Source: a virus
DNA: 44,289 nt
IMG/VR virus record: IMGVR_UViG_3300032282_002962
Coordinates: 1-44,289 of that record
Strand: one strand, 5' to 3'
Shown here: one piece after another, positions 31,100 to 39,433 of the stretch
Layout: each line of letters opens with the position of its first letter
Numbering within the stretch: the stretch's first letter is position 1
Notes under the pieces: generated by a model
Databases searched by the model: none
What the model saw: the letters and a program-made list of their open reading frames with translations, nothing else
Told to the model about the DNA's origin: nothing
Position numbers and translations under genes: made by a program

Positions 31100-32902
31100 A
31101 TGAATAATGTCGTTCACGGCATTGAGGTAGACTACTCTCGCGATAGTCTCTTTGATGAATTGGGTAAGATTAGACTTAAAGAAAGCTACATGAAAGATGA
31201 TGAACAATCTCCTCAAGAAAGATTCGCTTTTGTATCGACAATGTTTGGAAGTAATGCTGAACACTCTCAGCGCCTTTACGATTACTCCTCTAATCATTGG
31301 CTTAGTTATAGTACTCCAATTCTTAGCTTTGGGCGTTCTAAGCGTGGGTTACCTATTTCATGCTTTCTTAACTACATTGAAGATACTGCCGAGGGTCTAG
31401 TTGATAATCTTTCAGAAACTAATTGGCTTAGTATGCTTGGCGGTGGAGTGGGTATTGGCTTTGGTATTAGGTCTGCTGATGATAAGTCTACTGGTGTTAT
31501 GCCTCACCTTAAAATGTATGATGCATCTTCTTTGGCATATCGTCAAGGTCGTACTCGTCGTGGTAGCTATGCCGCTTATCTTGATATATCTCATCCTGAT
31601 ATTATCCCTTTCCTAGAAATGCGCAAGCCAACCGGCGATCAAAACATGCGTACTCTAAACCTTCATCATGGAATTAACATTCCAGATAAGTTTATGGAGA
31701 TTATTGAACGTTGTATGATCGACCCAGAAGCCAGTGATGATTGGGAATTGATTGATCCAGCAAGTAATGAAGTTCGTGAAGTAGTATCTGCTAAACACTT
31801 GTGGCAGCAATTGCTAGAACTACGAATGCAAACTGGTGAACCTTACCTTCACTTCATTGATGAATCTAATCGTAAGCTTCCACAGTGGCTTAAGGATAAG
31901 GGATTAAAGGTTCATCAATCAAATCTTTGTTCTGAAATCATTCTTCCAACGAATGAACAACGCACTGCAGTATGCTGTCTATCATCTCTAAATTTAGAGT
32001 ATTACGATGAATGGAAAGACCATCCTTTATTTCTTCGTGATATCGCTGAAATGCTTGACAATGTTCTTCAGTATTTTATTGATAATGCTCCTTCTGCCAT
32101 TGAGCGTGCAAGATATTCCGCCTTCCGTGAGCGCAGCATTGGTATCGGTGCTTTGGGTTGGCATGCTTATCTACAACGAAATAATGTTGCGTGGGAATCA
32201 GTTGTCGCAAAATCATTAAACAACAGAATATTTAAAAATGTAAGAGGTAAATTAGATGAGGCGAATAAAGCGTTGGGATTTGAACGAGGCGAAGCGCCTG
32301 ATGCTATGGGGACTGGGAACAGGTTTAGTCATCTTATGGCTATTGCTCCCAATGCTTCTTCTTCCATTCTTATGGGCAACACTAGTCCTAGTATTGAACC
32401 TTATCGTGCCAATGCTTATCGCCAAGATACTTTATCGGGTTCTCACCTAAATAAAAATCGCTACCTAGATAAAATCATCAAAGAAAAGTGTGATACAGAT
32501 GTTACTGCTACTTTAGATTACGATGACATCTGGCGTTCAATCATTGCAAATGATGGTTCAGTTCAACATCTTGATATTTTAGATGAATATCAAAAAGAAG
32601 TGTTTAAAACTTCTATGGAAATCGACCAACGTTGGGTCATTGAACACGCTGCTGATAGACAGGAATATATAGACCAAGCACAGTCTGTTAATTTATTCTT
32701 CCGTCCCGATAGTCATATCAAATATATTCACAGTGTGCACTTCCTAGCATGGAAGAAAAAACTAAAGACGCTTTACTATTGCCGCTCTGAAAAGCTTGCA
32801 AAAGCAGATAAAGTATCTAAGAGAATTGAACGTGAAGTAATTAAAGAATTGGATATGGCAGCAATTGCACAAGGGAATGATTGTATTGCCTGTGAGGGGT
32901 AA
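31100..32902 (+). CDS. nrdA: Ribonucleotide reductase large subunit, class Ia
   Basis: Reduces ribonucleoside diphosphates to deoxy forms with NrdB. 600 aa, shorter than the usual 750 because it lacks the N-terminal ATP cone, so it should escape dATP inhibition. Active-site residues: Cys in LPISCFLNY, NLCSEI (Asn, Cys, Glu), AVCCLSSLNL. Tyr pair YY in LKTLYYCRS serves radical transfer. C-terminal CIACEG carries the redox CxxC, to be reduced by the thioredoxin encoded downstream. Confidence 0.95.
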   Translation: MNNVVHGIEVDYSRDSLFDELGKIRLKESYMKDDEQSPQERFAFVSTMFGSNAEHSQRLYDYSSNHWLSYSTPILSFGRSKRGLPISCFLNYIEDTAEGLVDNLSETNWLSMLGGGVGIGFGIRSADDKSTGVMPHLKMYDASSLAYRQGRTRRGSYAAYLDISHPDIIPFLEMRKPTGDQNMRTLNLHHGINIPDKFMEIIERCMIDPEASDDWELIDPASNEVREVVSAKHLWQQLLELRMQTGEPYLHFIDESNRKLPQWLKDKGLKVHQSNLCSEIILPTNEQRTAVCCLSSLNLEYYDEWKDHPLFLRDIAEMLDNVLQYFIDNAPSAIERARYSAFRERSIGIGALGWHAYLQRNNVAWESVVAKSLNNRIFKNVRGKLDEANKALGFERGEAPDAMGTGNRFSHLMAIAPNASSSILMGNTSPSIEPYRANAYRQDTLSGSHLNKNRYLDKIIKEKCDTDVTATLDYDDIWRSIIANDGSVQHLDILDEYQKEVFKTSMEIDQRWVIEHAADRQEYIDQAQSVNLFFRPDSHIKYIHSVHFLAWKKKLKTLYYCRSEKLAKADKVSKRIEREVIKELDMAAIAQGNDCIACEG

Positions 32903-32904
32903 GC

Positions 32905-33057
32905 ATGTGGAGACTATGGGCTAAGGCTCTAGGCGAAAAGGCTAGTGAAGATAACGATGAAGCTGATAGAATTGCTATCATACGTAGTCTTATTGTCATT
33001 AGCTATTTCATTACAAATATGTTTATTATTGCAGGTGTAATTAGACATTGGAACTAA
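32905..33057 (+). CDS. Small conserved membrane protein between nrdA and nrdB
   Basis: ATG at 32905 to TAA at 33055-33057, 50 aa, starting MWRLWAKALGEK. The second half is a membrane segment (about 27-46). The opening MWRLWAKALG is characteristic of a small protein encoded in the same place in cyanophage-type T4 relatives. It lies between nrdA and the next small gene with only short gaps, so it is surely in the operon. Function unknown. Confidence 0.82.
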   Translation: MWRLWAKALGEKASEDNDEADRIAIIRSLIVISYFITNMFIIAGVIRHWN

Positions 33058-33058
33058 C

Positions 33059-33256
33059 ATGGACGCATACGATATATCAAATCAAATGAAAAACTTATGG
33101 GCTGAACATACTGATAAGAATAGTGGTTCAGGGAAGAAAAATTTTGGTTATGACATAGGCGTAGTTACATGGACAGATCAAGGTTATAGAGAAGTTATTG
33201 GACTTAGATATAACGAACAACTAAAAAAGATAGAACTAGAATTGGATAACGAATGA
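33059..33256 (+). CDS. Small hypothetical protein in RNR operon
   Basis: 65 aa, MDAYDISNQMKNLWAEHTDK onward, with a Gly/Ser/Lys turn and beta-rich C terminus. It begins one base after the previous stop and overlaps the thioredoxin gene by four bases. I do not recognise it. Confidence 0.7.
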   Translation: MDAYDISNQMKNLWAEHTDKNSGSGKKNFGYDIGVVTWTDQGYREVIGLRYNEQLKKIELELDNE

Positions 33257-33495
33257 AAGAATTAATTAAATTTCAAGCATCTTGGTGTGGGCCTTGTAAG
33301 GCCTTAAGCGAAACATTTAAAAAAGTAAATGTTCCATATAGATTTACAGAAGTAGACATTGACGAAGATCCAATATTAGCTGCTAAGTTTAATATTAGAT
33401 CCGTACCAACTATTATAATTTTAGAAGAAGGAAGTGAAGTGGCTCGCAAGGTTGGCAATATGTCAGTAGAACAATTAAAAGAATTTATTGAATAA
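33253..33495 (+). CDS. Thioredoxin
   Basis: 80 aa, short thioredoxin fold. Active site WCGPCK (residues 11-16) and the cis-Pro in RSVPTIII are both present. It lies between nrdA and nrdB, as expected for the electron donor of this phage's ribonucleotide reductase. ATGA overlap upstream, TAATG overlap downstream. Confidence 0.92.
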   Translation: MKELIKFQASWCGPCKALSETFKKVNVPYRFTEVDIDEDPILAAKFNIRSVPTIIILEEGSEVARKVGNMSVEQLKEFIE

Positions 33496-34484
33496 TGGTA
33501 AAATCTAAATCTAACCTACTATCTGAACGTAGCAACTTTAAGCCATTCAATTATCCTTGGGCTTATGACGCTTGGCTAAAACACGAACAAAGCCATTGGC
33601 TTCATACAGAAGTACCTATGGCTGAAGATGTTAAAGATTGGAAAAAGAAATTAACTGCTGAAGAAAAGCAATTCCTTACGCACATCTTCCGCTTCTTTAC
33701 TCAAGGCGATATTGACGTAGCTGGTGGTTATGTTAAAAACTATCTACCATACTTCCCACAACCAGAAGTACGTATGATGTTGATGGGGTTTGCAGCCCGT
33801 GAAGCTTTACATGTTGCCGCATACTCACACCTAATTGAAACGCTTGGTTTACCTGAAGCCCTATATAATCAATTCTTAGAATATCAAGCTATGAAAGATA
33901 AGCATGATTATGTGCTAGATCTTTCGAGTAAAAATGGTGATAAACAATCGACTGCAACTCACATCGCAGTATTCTCTGCCTTCACTGAAGGTATGCAACT
34001 GTTTAGCTCATTCATCATGTTATTGAATTTTCCACGCCACGGTAAGATGAAAGGTATGGGACAAATCGTTACTTGGTCTATTGTAGACGAAACAATGCAT
34101 GCTGAGTCTATGATCAAGTTATTCAAGGAATATATAAAAGAAAATCCAGAGATCTGGAACGATGAACTTAAGTCAAAGATTTATACAATTGCTGAAAGAA
34201 TGGTTTTACTCGAAGACGGGTTTATTGATTTGGCATTTGAGTTGGGCGGTATGGACGATCTTAACGCTGCTGACGTTAAACAGTATATCCGCTATATTAC
34301 TGATCGTCGCCTTATTAGTCTTGGTCTTAAGGGAATTATGAAGGTTAAGAAGAATCCTTTGCCTTGGGTTGAAGAAATGATTAATGCTCCAATTCATGGA
34401 AACTTCTTTGAGAATAGAGTGACTGATTACGCTAAAGGCGCATTAGGTGGATCTTGGAATGACGTTTGGGGAAAGGCGGCGTAA
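33495..34484 (+). CDS. nrdB: Ribonucleotide reductase small subunit, class Ia
   Basis: Di-iron tyrosyl-radical subunit; 329 aa. Ligands and radical visible: Asp in TQGDIDV, then E, H and Tyr in AREALHVAAYSHL (E-x-x-H and Tyr four residues after His), Glu in FTEGMQLF, and E, H in VDETMHAESM. So the radical Tyr is kept. Overlaps thioredoxin and the zinc-ribbon gene by one base each. Confidence 0.95.
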   Translation: MVKSKSNLLSERSNFKPFNYPWAYDAWLKHEQSHWLHTEVPMAEDVKDWKKKLTAEEKQFLTHIFRFFTQGDIDVAGGYVKNYLPYFPQPEVRMMLMGFAAREALHVAAYSHLIETLGLPEALYNQFLEYQAMKDKHDYVLDLSSKNGDKQSTATHIAVFSAFTEGMQLFSSFIMLLNFPRHGKMKGMGQIVTWSIVDETMHAESMIKLFKEYIKENPEIWNDELKSKIYTIAERMVLLEDGFIDLAFELGGMDDLNAADVKQYIRYITDRRLISLGLKGIMKVKKNPLPWVEEMINAPIHGNFFENRVTDYAKGALGGSWNDVWGKAA

Positions 34485-34642
34485 TGGCACTAAAACATTT
34501 TGATTGCGATTCATGTGGAGCACATGGAAAAATAACATTTAAGACGGATGATGAGTTTAGATTATCTGATGTAGCTTATTGTCCATTTTGTGGTGGTGAT
34601 ATCTTTGAAGAAGAGGAATATGATGACGAAGAAGATCAATAA
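34484..34642 (+). CDS. Small zinc-ribbon protein with acidic tail
   Basis: ATG at 34484 (TAATG overlap with nrdB) to TAA at 34640-34642; 52 aa. Two Cys pairs CDSC (8-11) and CPFC (33-36) form a zinc ribbon, and the tail is almost all Glu and Asp. Similar short zinc-ribbon proteins are frequent in phages. Function unknown. Confidence 0.75.
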   Translation: MALKHFDCDSCGAHGKITFKTDDEFRLSDVAYCPFCGGDIFEEEEYDDEEDQ

Positions 34643-34973
34643 GGTAATAGTCTATTATGACGATGGCACATACGAAGAAATTAAAACTAGCCCTGCTGAT
34701 ATACCGAATCAAACAGTTAAAGATTCTACTCGCCCGTCTTTCGTAGATCTGCGACCAGATTACTATAAGATTAAAGAGTACGATACTACGCCACCTGCAT
34801 ATTGGAAGCCACCATTCACAGTAACATGTGAAACTGGTAGTGTTCCACTTAATTACACAATGACAACAGAAGAGCCAAATAACTGGAAGTTCACTTCCAC
34901 AGGCAACTTTGCACCCGATAATAAATATTCCATTACATCAACTGGTAATGGGAATGTGGATTTATCAAAATAA
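34623..34973 (+). CDS. Hypothetical protein, Pro/Thr-rich
   Basis: 116 aa from ATG 34623, seven bases after GAGG; an ATG directly before it (34620) and further upstream codons are less well spaced. It overlaps the zinc-ribbon gene by 20 bases. Opening KVIVYYDDGTYEEIKTSP, then a Pro/Tyr/Thr-rich, beta-like segment. Resembles small proteins of aquatic T4-like phages, function unknown. Confidence 0.7.
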   Translation: MTKKINKVIVYYDDGTYEEIKTSPADIPNQTVKDSTRPSFVDLRPDYYKIKEYDTTPPAYWKPPFTVTCETGSVPLNYTMTTEEPNNWKFTSTGNFAPDNKYSITSTGNGNVDLSK

Positions 34974-35352
34974 AGAGTTTACTGAAGATCAGATAGAAAA
35001 GAATATTGGTTATGTTTATCTTATAACTAATAATATAACTGGTCGAAAATATATCGGAAAGAAACTTTTCTGGTTCTCAAAAACGAGAACACTTAAAGGT
35101 AAAAAGAAAAAAGAAAAGGTTCTATCCGATTGGAAGACATACTGGTCTTCTTCTGAAGAATTACAAAATCATGTGAAAGAACTCGGTGAAGGAAACTTTA
35201 CACGAGAAATTTTGTATTTGTGCTCTAATAAGGGCACGATGTCGTATCTAGAAGCAAGAGAACAATTCGCATGTGCAGTCTTAGAAAAACCAAATGAATG
35301 GTACAATGGTATTATTCAATGTAAAATACACAGAACACACGTTAAGTTATAA
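34954..35352 (+). CDS. GIY-YIG endonuclease-like protein
   Basis: 132 aa from ATG 34954 (another ATG at 34948). Overlaps the previous gene by 20 bases. NIGYVYLITNNITGRKYIGKK contains the GIY-YIG catalytic core in the form GYVY...KYIG, with a helix and SDWKTYWSSSEEL after it. May be a homing or DNA-processing nuclease. The second catalytic half (Arg and Glu) is less clear. Confidence 0.8.
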   Translation: MWIYQNKEFTEDQIEKNIGYVYLITNNITGRKYIGKKLFWFSKTRTLKGKKKKEKVLSDWKTYWSSSEELQNHVKELGEGNFTREILYLCSNKGTMSYLEAREQFACAVLEKPNEWYNGIIQCKIHRTHVKL

Positions 35353-36303
35353 ATGACATACCTGTTATTCTTTAATGCTTTTGCATTATCAGTTATAGCA
35401 GAATATTACGCCATTATGGGATTGATGGCTATATTCTCTGGTTCACCAATTTCTATTGCTGTGATGGGCGCAGTCTTAGGTCTTTCTAAGATCGTGATCA
35501 CATCTTGGCTATATAGAAATTGGAAACAAACGCCGATCATGATGAAATCATATTTCGTCACGGCTATTGGAATACTCATGCTCTTAACAAGTATGGGTAT
35601 ATTCGGGTACTTGTCAAAAGCACATCTTGAGCACGGAATATCTCTTGGGGATGTAGGTGCTGAAGTTGCGCTATTAGACGAGAAAATTAAAATACAAAAG
35701 GAAAATATAGATGCAGCTCGTAAAACGCTTAATCAATTGGATTCGCAAGTCTCCGCAGCCCTCGATCGCTCCACCACCGACGCCGGAGCCGATCGTTCAG
35801 CCTCCATTAGAAGAAGTCAAAGTCGAGAAAGAACCAGAGCAATTGAAGACATCGCCTCAGCCCAGCGCGAAATCTCCAAGCTCAACGAAGAGAGGGCGCC
35901 CAAAGCAACAAACCTCCGCAAAGTCGAAGCAGAAGTCGGTCCAATCAAATACATCGCAGCGCTCATCTACGAAGAAAGCGCCAGCCAAGACTCCCTCGAG
36001 AAAGCCGTCCGCTGGGTAATTATACTCATCGTCTTTGTATTTGATCCATTAGCGGTATTGATGTTCATTGCCGTTAATCAATCAATACGACCAAGAGAAC
36101 CTCCTCTGGAACCAGCTCCAACTCCTATAGTTGAAGAACCTCCAGAGGAGATAAAAGAAATTGAACCAGAACCAGAACCAGAAGTTGAAGAACCAAAGGT
36201 TGAACCTGTTGTTCACTTATATGTTGACGAACCTCAACATATCAAAATGTCGGGTAATGTACAAGTCACCGACGAATGTAAAATTGAAAGAATCGTAACT
36301 TAA
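35353..36303 (+). CDS. Membrane protein with coiled coil and Pro/Glu tail
   Basis: 316 aa. Three hydrophobic segments near residues 2-30, 35-52 and 66-88, a coiled coil (about 100-195), a fourth strong segment (about 220-242, WVIILIVFVFDPLAVLMFI), then a Pro/Glu-rich tail. Known in shape from aquatic T4-like phages, function unknown. Bases 35745-36010 inside it are much GC-richer than the rest and carry a second open frame (see 35711-36019), so its coiled-coil sequence is constrained by overlap. Confidence 0.82.
   Translation: MTYLLFFNAFALSVIAEYYAIMGLMAIFSGSPISIAVMGAVLGLSKIVITSWLYRNWKQTPIMMKSYFVTAIGILMLLTSMGIFGYLSKAHLEHGISLGDVGAEVALLDEKIKIQKENIDAARKTLNQLDSQVSAALDRSTTDAGADRSASIRRSQSRERTRAIEDIASAQREISKLNEERAPKATNLRKVEAEVGPIKYIAALIYEESASQDSLEKAVRWVIILIVFVFDPLAVLMFIAVNQSIRPREPPLEPAPTPIVEEPPEEIKEIEPEPEPEVEEPKVEPVVHLYVDEPQHIKMSGNVQVTDECKIERIVT
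35711..36019 (+). CDS. Nested overlapping gene: Pro-rich basic protein with AT-hook
   Basis: 102 aa in the +1 frame, fully inside the membrane-protein gene. Ribosome site AAGGA at 35698-35702, eight bases before ATG. The product has an amphipathic N terminus (MQLVKRLINWIRK), a Pro-rich part (PPPTPEPIVQPPLEE), an AT-hook KRGRPK (60-65) and a Lys/Ser/Ala-rich basic tail. The composition is protein-like, not random, and GC rises to 35 of 60 bases in 35761-35820 against 23 of 60 in 35641-35700. Could bind DNA. Not proved to be expressed. Confidence 0.6.
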   Translation: MQLVKRLINWIRKSPQPSIAPPPTPEPIVQPPLEEVKVEKEPEQLKTSPQPSAKSPSSTKRGRPKQQTSAKSKQKSVQSNTSQRSSTKKAPAKTPSRKPSAG

Positions 36304-36305
36304 AT

Positions 36306-36334
36306 TGTACAGAAATTCATAATGGTGGTATAAT
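36306..36334 (+). promoter_or_regulatory. Sigma70-type promoter
   Basis: TGTACA (36306-36311), 17-base spacer GAAATTCATAATGGTGG, TATAAT (36329-36334), just after the stop of the membrane protein gene. Start near 36341, about 20 bases before the next ATG. Confidence 0.8.
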
Positions 36335-36361
36335 GTATCTAAGGATACTCTATACACTATC

Positions 36362-36922
36362 ATGTTTACAGAATCAGATAAAACAAAACTAGTTACACTG
36401 CGCACAGCAGTACTTCAATACTATTCAAAAAAGCTTGGCGAATTAAACGATCCCAAGCTAACATCTCTATTCTTCAACCACTGTGTTATTTCTGGTGGTT
36501 GTATCTCTGCAATGTTCTGGGGAGAAACTCCCAAAGACATTGACATCTATGCTAAAGACACTAAAGACATCAAAGTAATCTCTGACTTCATAACAGATGT
36601 TAGCATCTATATTAAAAGTGCAGAAGCTTATGATTTGAATGATGCTTTAGTTCCTAATAAATTATGTGTTACTAATAACGCAATCACCCTCAAGAACGAT
36701 GTTCAATTTATCACACTTAGTGATATTGAAACTGCTCGTAAACAATTTGATTTTATTCACTGCATGCCTTGGATAGACATCAAAACTCAAAAGCTTTTCA
36801 TGTCAGAAGCTCAATTCGATTCTATTAAATCACGTAACATCATTTTGAATAAAAAAGGAGAACCTCCAAAGGAATATCGAGTTCAAAAATATGTTTCAAA
36901 AGGATGGAACTTTAATTCGTAA
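36362..36922 (+). CDS. Nucleotidyltransferase-fold protein (Pol beta-like)
   Basis: 186 aa. VISGGCISAMFWGETPKDIDIYAKD has the GG...DxD pattern of Pol beta-type nucleotidyltransferases, the superfamily of CCA-adding enzymes and MNT toxins. QFDFIHCMPWIDIKT is a second conserved block and the C terminus is basic (EYRVQKYVSKGWN). Substrate unknown. It has its own promoter and lies upstream of the tRNA region by 5 kb. No strong ribosome site precedes the ATG. Confidence 0.75.
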   Translation: MFTESDKTKLVTLRTAVLQYYSKKLGELNDPKLTSLFFNHCVISGGCISAMFWGETPKDIDIYAKDTKDIKVISDFITDVSIYIKSAEAYDLNDALVPNKLCVTNNAITLKNDVQFITLSDIETARKQFDFIHCMPWIDIKTQKLFMSEAQFDSIKSRNIILNKKGEPPKEYRVQKYVSKGWNFNS

Positions 36923-36960
36923 TTATATTATAATTAAGCTATCTTAACAAGGATTGTTAT

Positions 36961-37191
36961 ATGCAAGGAGTAAAACAAGTGCCAGCACTATTGAAAGCAA
37001 AGGTTAGTCTTGAAGATCAGGTATCTGTTACCAAAACGATTGGTATGAAGACTGGTTATATGGTTCTATCTGAATTCGAAACTGAATTGGGTTATGTTAC
37101 TGCAAAGGTTTTTCCTAAAGAATCTTCAGCAAAAGCATACGCCCAAGATCAACAAATTATTGAAGTAGACGTCATAAGGAAATTCAAATGA
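36961..37191 (+). CDS. Small hypothetical protein
   Basis: 76 aa, MQGVKQVPALLKAKVSLEDQ onward, beta/alpha mix. The -10-like TATAAT at about 36929 suggests an extra weak promoter, but its -35 is poor. Ribosome site AAGGA lies at 36950-36954. Overlaps the next start by four bases. Not recognised. Confidence 0.65.
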   Translation: MQGVKQVPALLKAKVSLEDQVSVTKTIGMKTGYMVLSEFETELGYVTAKVFPKESSAKAYAQDQQIIEVDVIRKFK

Positions 37192-37385
37192 TCATTGATT
37201 TTAACACATTTTTTCGTCTTAGAGTAGACGTTACTAAAGTAAAAGAAAATCTCTTCGAGCTACAAATGGAGAAAGTTGACCTAGAGTCTACATTTGTTAG
37301 CACTGTACAGAAATACTACTTTGAGCCGGAGCAACTCAAGCAATTTGTAGATTACATTAATGAGGCAACTCGTGATCACATCTAA
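37188..37385 (+). CDS. Small hypothetical protein
   Basis: 65 aa, MIIDFNTFFRLRVDVTKVKE onward. ATGA overlap with the gene before; overlaps the following gene as well. Acidic, alpha/beta. Not recognised. Confidence 0.65.
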   Translation: MIIDFNTFFRLRVDVTKVKENLFELQMEKVDLESTFVSTVQKYYFEPEQLKQFVDYINEATRDHI

Positions 37386-37692
37386 CTCACCTATTGATTG
37401 GACAAACTTTATGTCACCCGAAGATAAAGAAGATTATAAAAAGTCACAAGAATTTCGCGATTGGATTAACGAAATTCTTAGTACCACTGTAGTTAGTGTA
37501 ACCTTTACTAAGAAGGATGGCACTAAACGAGTTATGGAATGTACTCGAAACTTTGGTCTCATTCCTATGGATCAACACCCTAAGAATGGAACTGTAGAAT
37601 CATCTAATGCATGCCGCGCATATGATGTTGAAAAACGAGAGTGGCGCTCCTTTGTTTATGAAAACGTTGAAAGGTTTGAATATGTCATCTAA
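37360..37692 (+). CDS. Hypothetical protein, SH3-like barrel candidate
   Basis: 110 aa from ATG 37360; a GTG at 37372, six bases after GAGG, is an equally good or better start. The block VSVTFTKKDGTKRVMECTRN and the ending YDVEKREWRSFVYENVERFEY are common in small phage proteins with a beta-barrel fold. Function unknown. Overlaps both neighbours. Confidence 0.72.
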   Translation: MRQLVITSNSPIDWTNFMSPEDKEDYKKSQEFRDWINEILSTTVVSVTFTKKDGTKRVMECTRNFGLIPMDQHPKNGTVESSNACRAYDVEKREWRSFVYENVERFEYVI

Positions 37693-37867
37693 GATTATCC
37701 TTTGGCTAGGATTCATCATCTTCCTAGTCATCATTGCACCATTCCTAACGATCTGGTCTCTCAATACGCTCTTCCCAGCATTGGTTATCCCTTACACTCT
37801 TGAGACTTGGGCGGCATGTGTATTGCTTCAATTGGCCATCAAAGGCGACATTAGCCCTAAAAAGTAA
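37682..37867 (+). CDS. Small two-helix membrane protein
   Basis: 61 aa from ATG 37682, overlapping the previous gene by 11 bases. Hydrophobic segments about 5-27 and 32-55, with IPYTLETWAACVLL, a pattern seen in small membrane proteins of T4-like phages. An upstream ATG (37607) in the same frame lies deep in the preceding gene and is unlikely. Function unknown. Confidence 0.72.
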   Translation: MSSKIILWLGFIIFLVIIAPFLTIWSLNTLFPALVIPYTLETWAACVLLQLAIKGDISPKK

Positions 37868-37882
37868 TACTTTTGGATACGG

Positions 37883-37911
37883 TGTACATTAATTCGTGTT
37901 TGGTATATAAT
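37883..37911 (+). promoter_or_regulatory. Sigma70-type promoter with upstream palindrome
   Basis: TGTACA (37883-37888), 17-base spacer TTAATTCGTGTTTGGTA, TATAAT (37906-37911). The perfect inverted repeat AAAAGTA-A-TACTTTT lies just upstream (37860-37874), and its GTAATACTTTTG is the reverse complement of CAAAAGTATTAC before the 43261 promoter. Confidence 0.85.
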
Positions 37912-37933
37912 ACTAACATGAATTGGAGGAATT

Positions 37934-39085
37934 ATGGCTACTAAAGAAAAAGAACCTAAACTGACAGCTGGTGAAAAACGTGCTCAAAAGCGACGTGAAA
38001 CAGCTGCAAAAATGGACCAAGTTTTTGGCACTGGCAAAGGTAGTACTGAACCTACGCTAAATCCTCTTGACTACACCGCATCATTAATGCGTGCATTGAA
38101 CTACTATAACTCTGCCTTTGACAACAAAGACAAGCGTAAGTGGTTCATGTCTTACGTCGGTAAAAACACGAAAGAATTCGATAGCTTATCTGACTTCGAG
38201 TTTCGTTCGGTGGGTACACTCATTCGTATGAAACAACGAGGTCAACCTCTTCAAACTAAAGACGAAGAATTTATTGATGCACGCATTGAAGAACTTCGTC
38301 GTTTGGCAAAAGAAGACAAAACTTACTCATCTATCAAAGGTGAACCTAAAGTTAAAGAAGAAAAACCAGTAGTATCGATTCAAGATCGTATTGCTGATGC
38401 AGCGTCTACTCACATCGGTGAAATCAATGGTCTCATTGATGAATTTGTTATGAATGATGTCGACATCGATGTGGGTGCCTATTTGAAAGCCAATGAAGTA
38501 AGTCCTCAAGTCAGTAAACTTATTCCAAAGGCTTTTGCCAGCACTATCTTAGAACTAGAAGAAGCTCTTGAAGGTAGTGACAAACAATTGGTTGAAGGTT
38601 ATTCACACATTAAGAAAGTTAAGTTGAAACGACTAATTGCTCAACTTAAATCTATCGAAGATGCATGCCAACAACAAGTTGTTACTGCTAAAGCTGCTCG
38701 CAAACCACGAGCTCGTAAGGAAAAGCCTGCTAGCGTATTGGCAGCTAAAGTCAAGTTCTTAAAAGAATTTGCTGAATTGAAATTGACATCAGAAAAGCCT
38801 GAAAAGATTGTTGGTGCTTCAGAAGTATGGATTTATAATACTAAATATAAGAAGCTCCAGGTATATCGTTCATTAGGTGCTCTTTCAATTAAGGGTACAA
38901 CTATTCTTAACTATGATGTAGCAACATCTGGAGCTAAGACAATGCGTAAACCTGAACTCGTTACAGGTTATGCAACAATGACCAAGCGTACTTTGGCTGG
39001 TGAGTTCAAAGCTCTTAAGACAAAGGAAGCAGCAGTCAATGGACGAATTAACGAGGAATGTATCATCTTAAAGGTGTTCTCATGA
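37934..39085 (+). CDS. Large hypothetical protein, basic and helical
   Basis: 383 aa with its own promoter and a strong ribosome site GGAGGA. N-terminal part is Lys/Glu-rich; RKWFMSYVGKNTKEFDSLSD and FEFRSVGTLIRMKQRG are the most distinct blocks; then a helical stretch, a basic linker AARKPRARKEKPAS (about 255-268) and a beta-rich C-terminal domain (about 290-383) with YRSLGALSIKGTTILNYD. May bind nucleic acid. Not recognised by me. A 4-base overlap (ATGA) links it to the next gene. Confidence 0.75.
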   Translation: MATKEKEPKLTAGEKRAQKRRETAAKMDQVFGTGKGSTEPTLNPLDYTASLMRALNYYNSAFDNKDKRKWFMSYVGKNTKEFDSLSDFEFRSVGTLIRMKQRGQPLQTKDEEFIDARIEELRRLAKEDKTYSSIKGEPKVKEEKPVVSIQDRIADAASTHIGEINGLIDEFVMNDVDIDVGAYLKANEVSPQVSKLIPKAFASTILELEEALEGSDKQLVEGYSHIKKVKLKRLIAQLKSIEDACQQQVVTAKAARKPRARKEKPASVLAAKVKFLKEFAELKLTSEKPEKIVGASEVWIYNTKYKKLQVYRSLGALSIKGTTILNYDVATSGAKTMRKPELVTGYATMTKRTLAGEFKALKTKEAAVNGRINEECIILKVFS

Positions 39086-39426
39086 AAAAGTTAATCCTAT
39101 CTTTAATGCTAGCAGTTTCAGCTCCTGCTTTTGCCGGTGGAGGTCATTGGCACGGTCACGGCGGTGGACATGTAGGTGGATATGGCGTATGGCCTCTTGT
39201 AATTGGAGGTACCATTGGGTATATTGCTGCAAGGGAAATGAATCGACCTGTAATCGTTCAACCTCCAGTTGTAGTTCAACAGCCAGTGTACAATAATTCA
39301 CCTTCGGTATATAATCTACCTAATCCTCCGTACGTTGGAGCAACTCCGCTCTATGAAAAGCGTACGCAATTTGATAACAACTGCAATTGCTATGTTGTAG
39401 TATACAACCAGATCGGTTGGCAATAA
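39082..39426 (+). CDS. Exported Gly/His-rich protein
   Basis: 114 aa. Signal peptide MKKLILSLMLAVSAPAFA, cleaved before GGGHWHGHGGGH. The mature part starts with this metal-binding-like Gly/His stretch, then a possible membrane or glycine-zipper segment (VWPLVIGGTIGYIAA) and a Val/Pro-rich part; the end has CNCYVVVYNQ. Could act in the periplasm or outer membrane. Function unknown. Confidence 0.75.
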   Translation: MKKLILSLMLAVSAPAFAGGGHWHGHGGGHVGGYGVWPLVIGGTIGYIAAREMNRPVIVQPPVVVQQPVYNNSPSVYNLPNPPYVGATPLYEKRTQFDNNCNCYVVVYNQIGWQ

Positions 39427-39433
39427 GGAATTT

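Noticed and set aside
36918-36934. TATAAT at about 36929 as a promoter for the gene at 36961
   Set aside because: The region 17 bases upstream gives no acceptable -35 box; mentioned as weak only.
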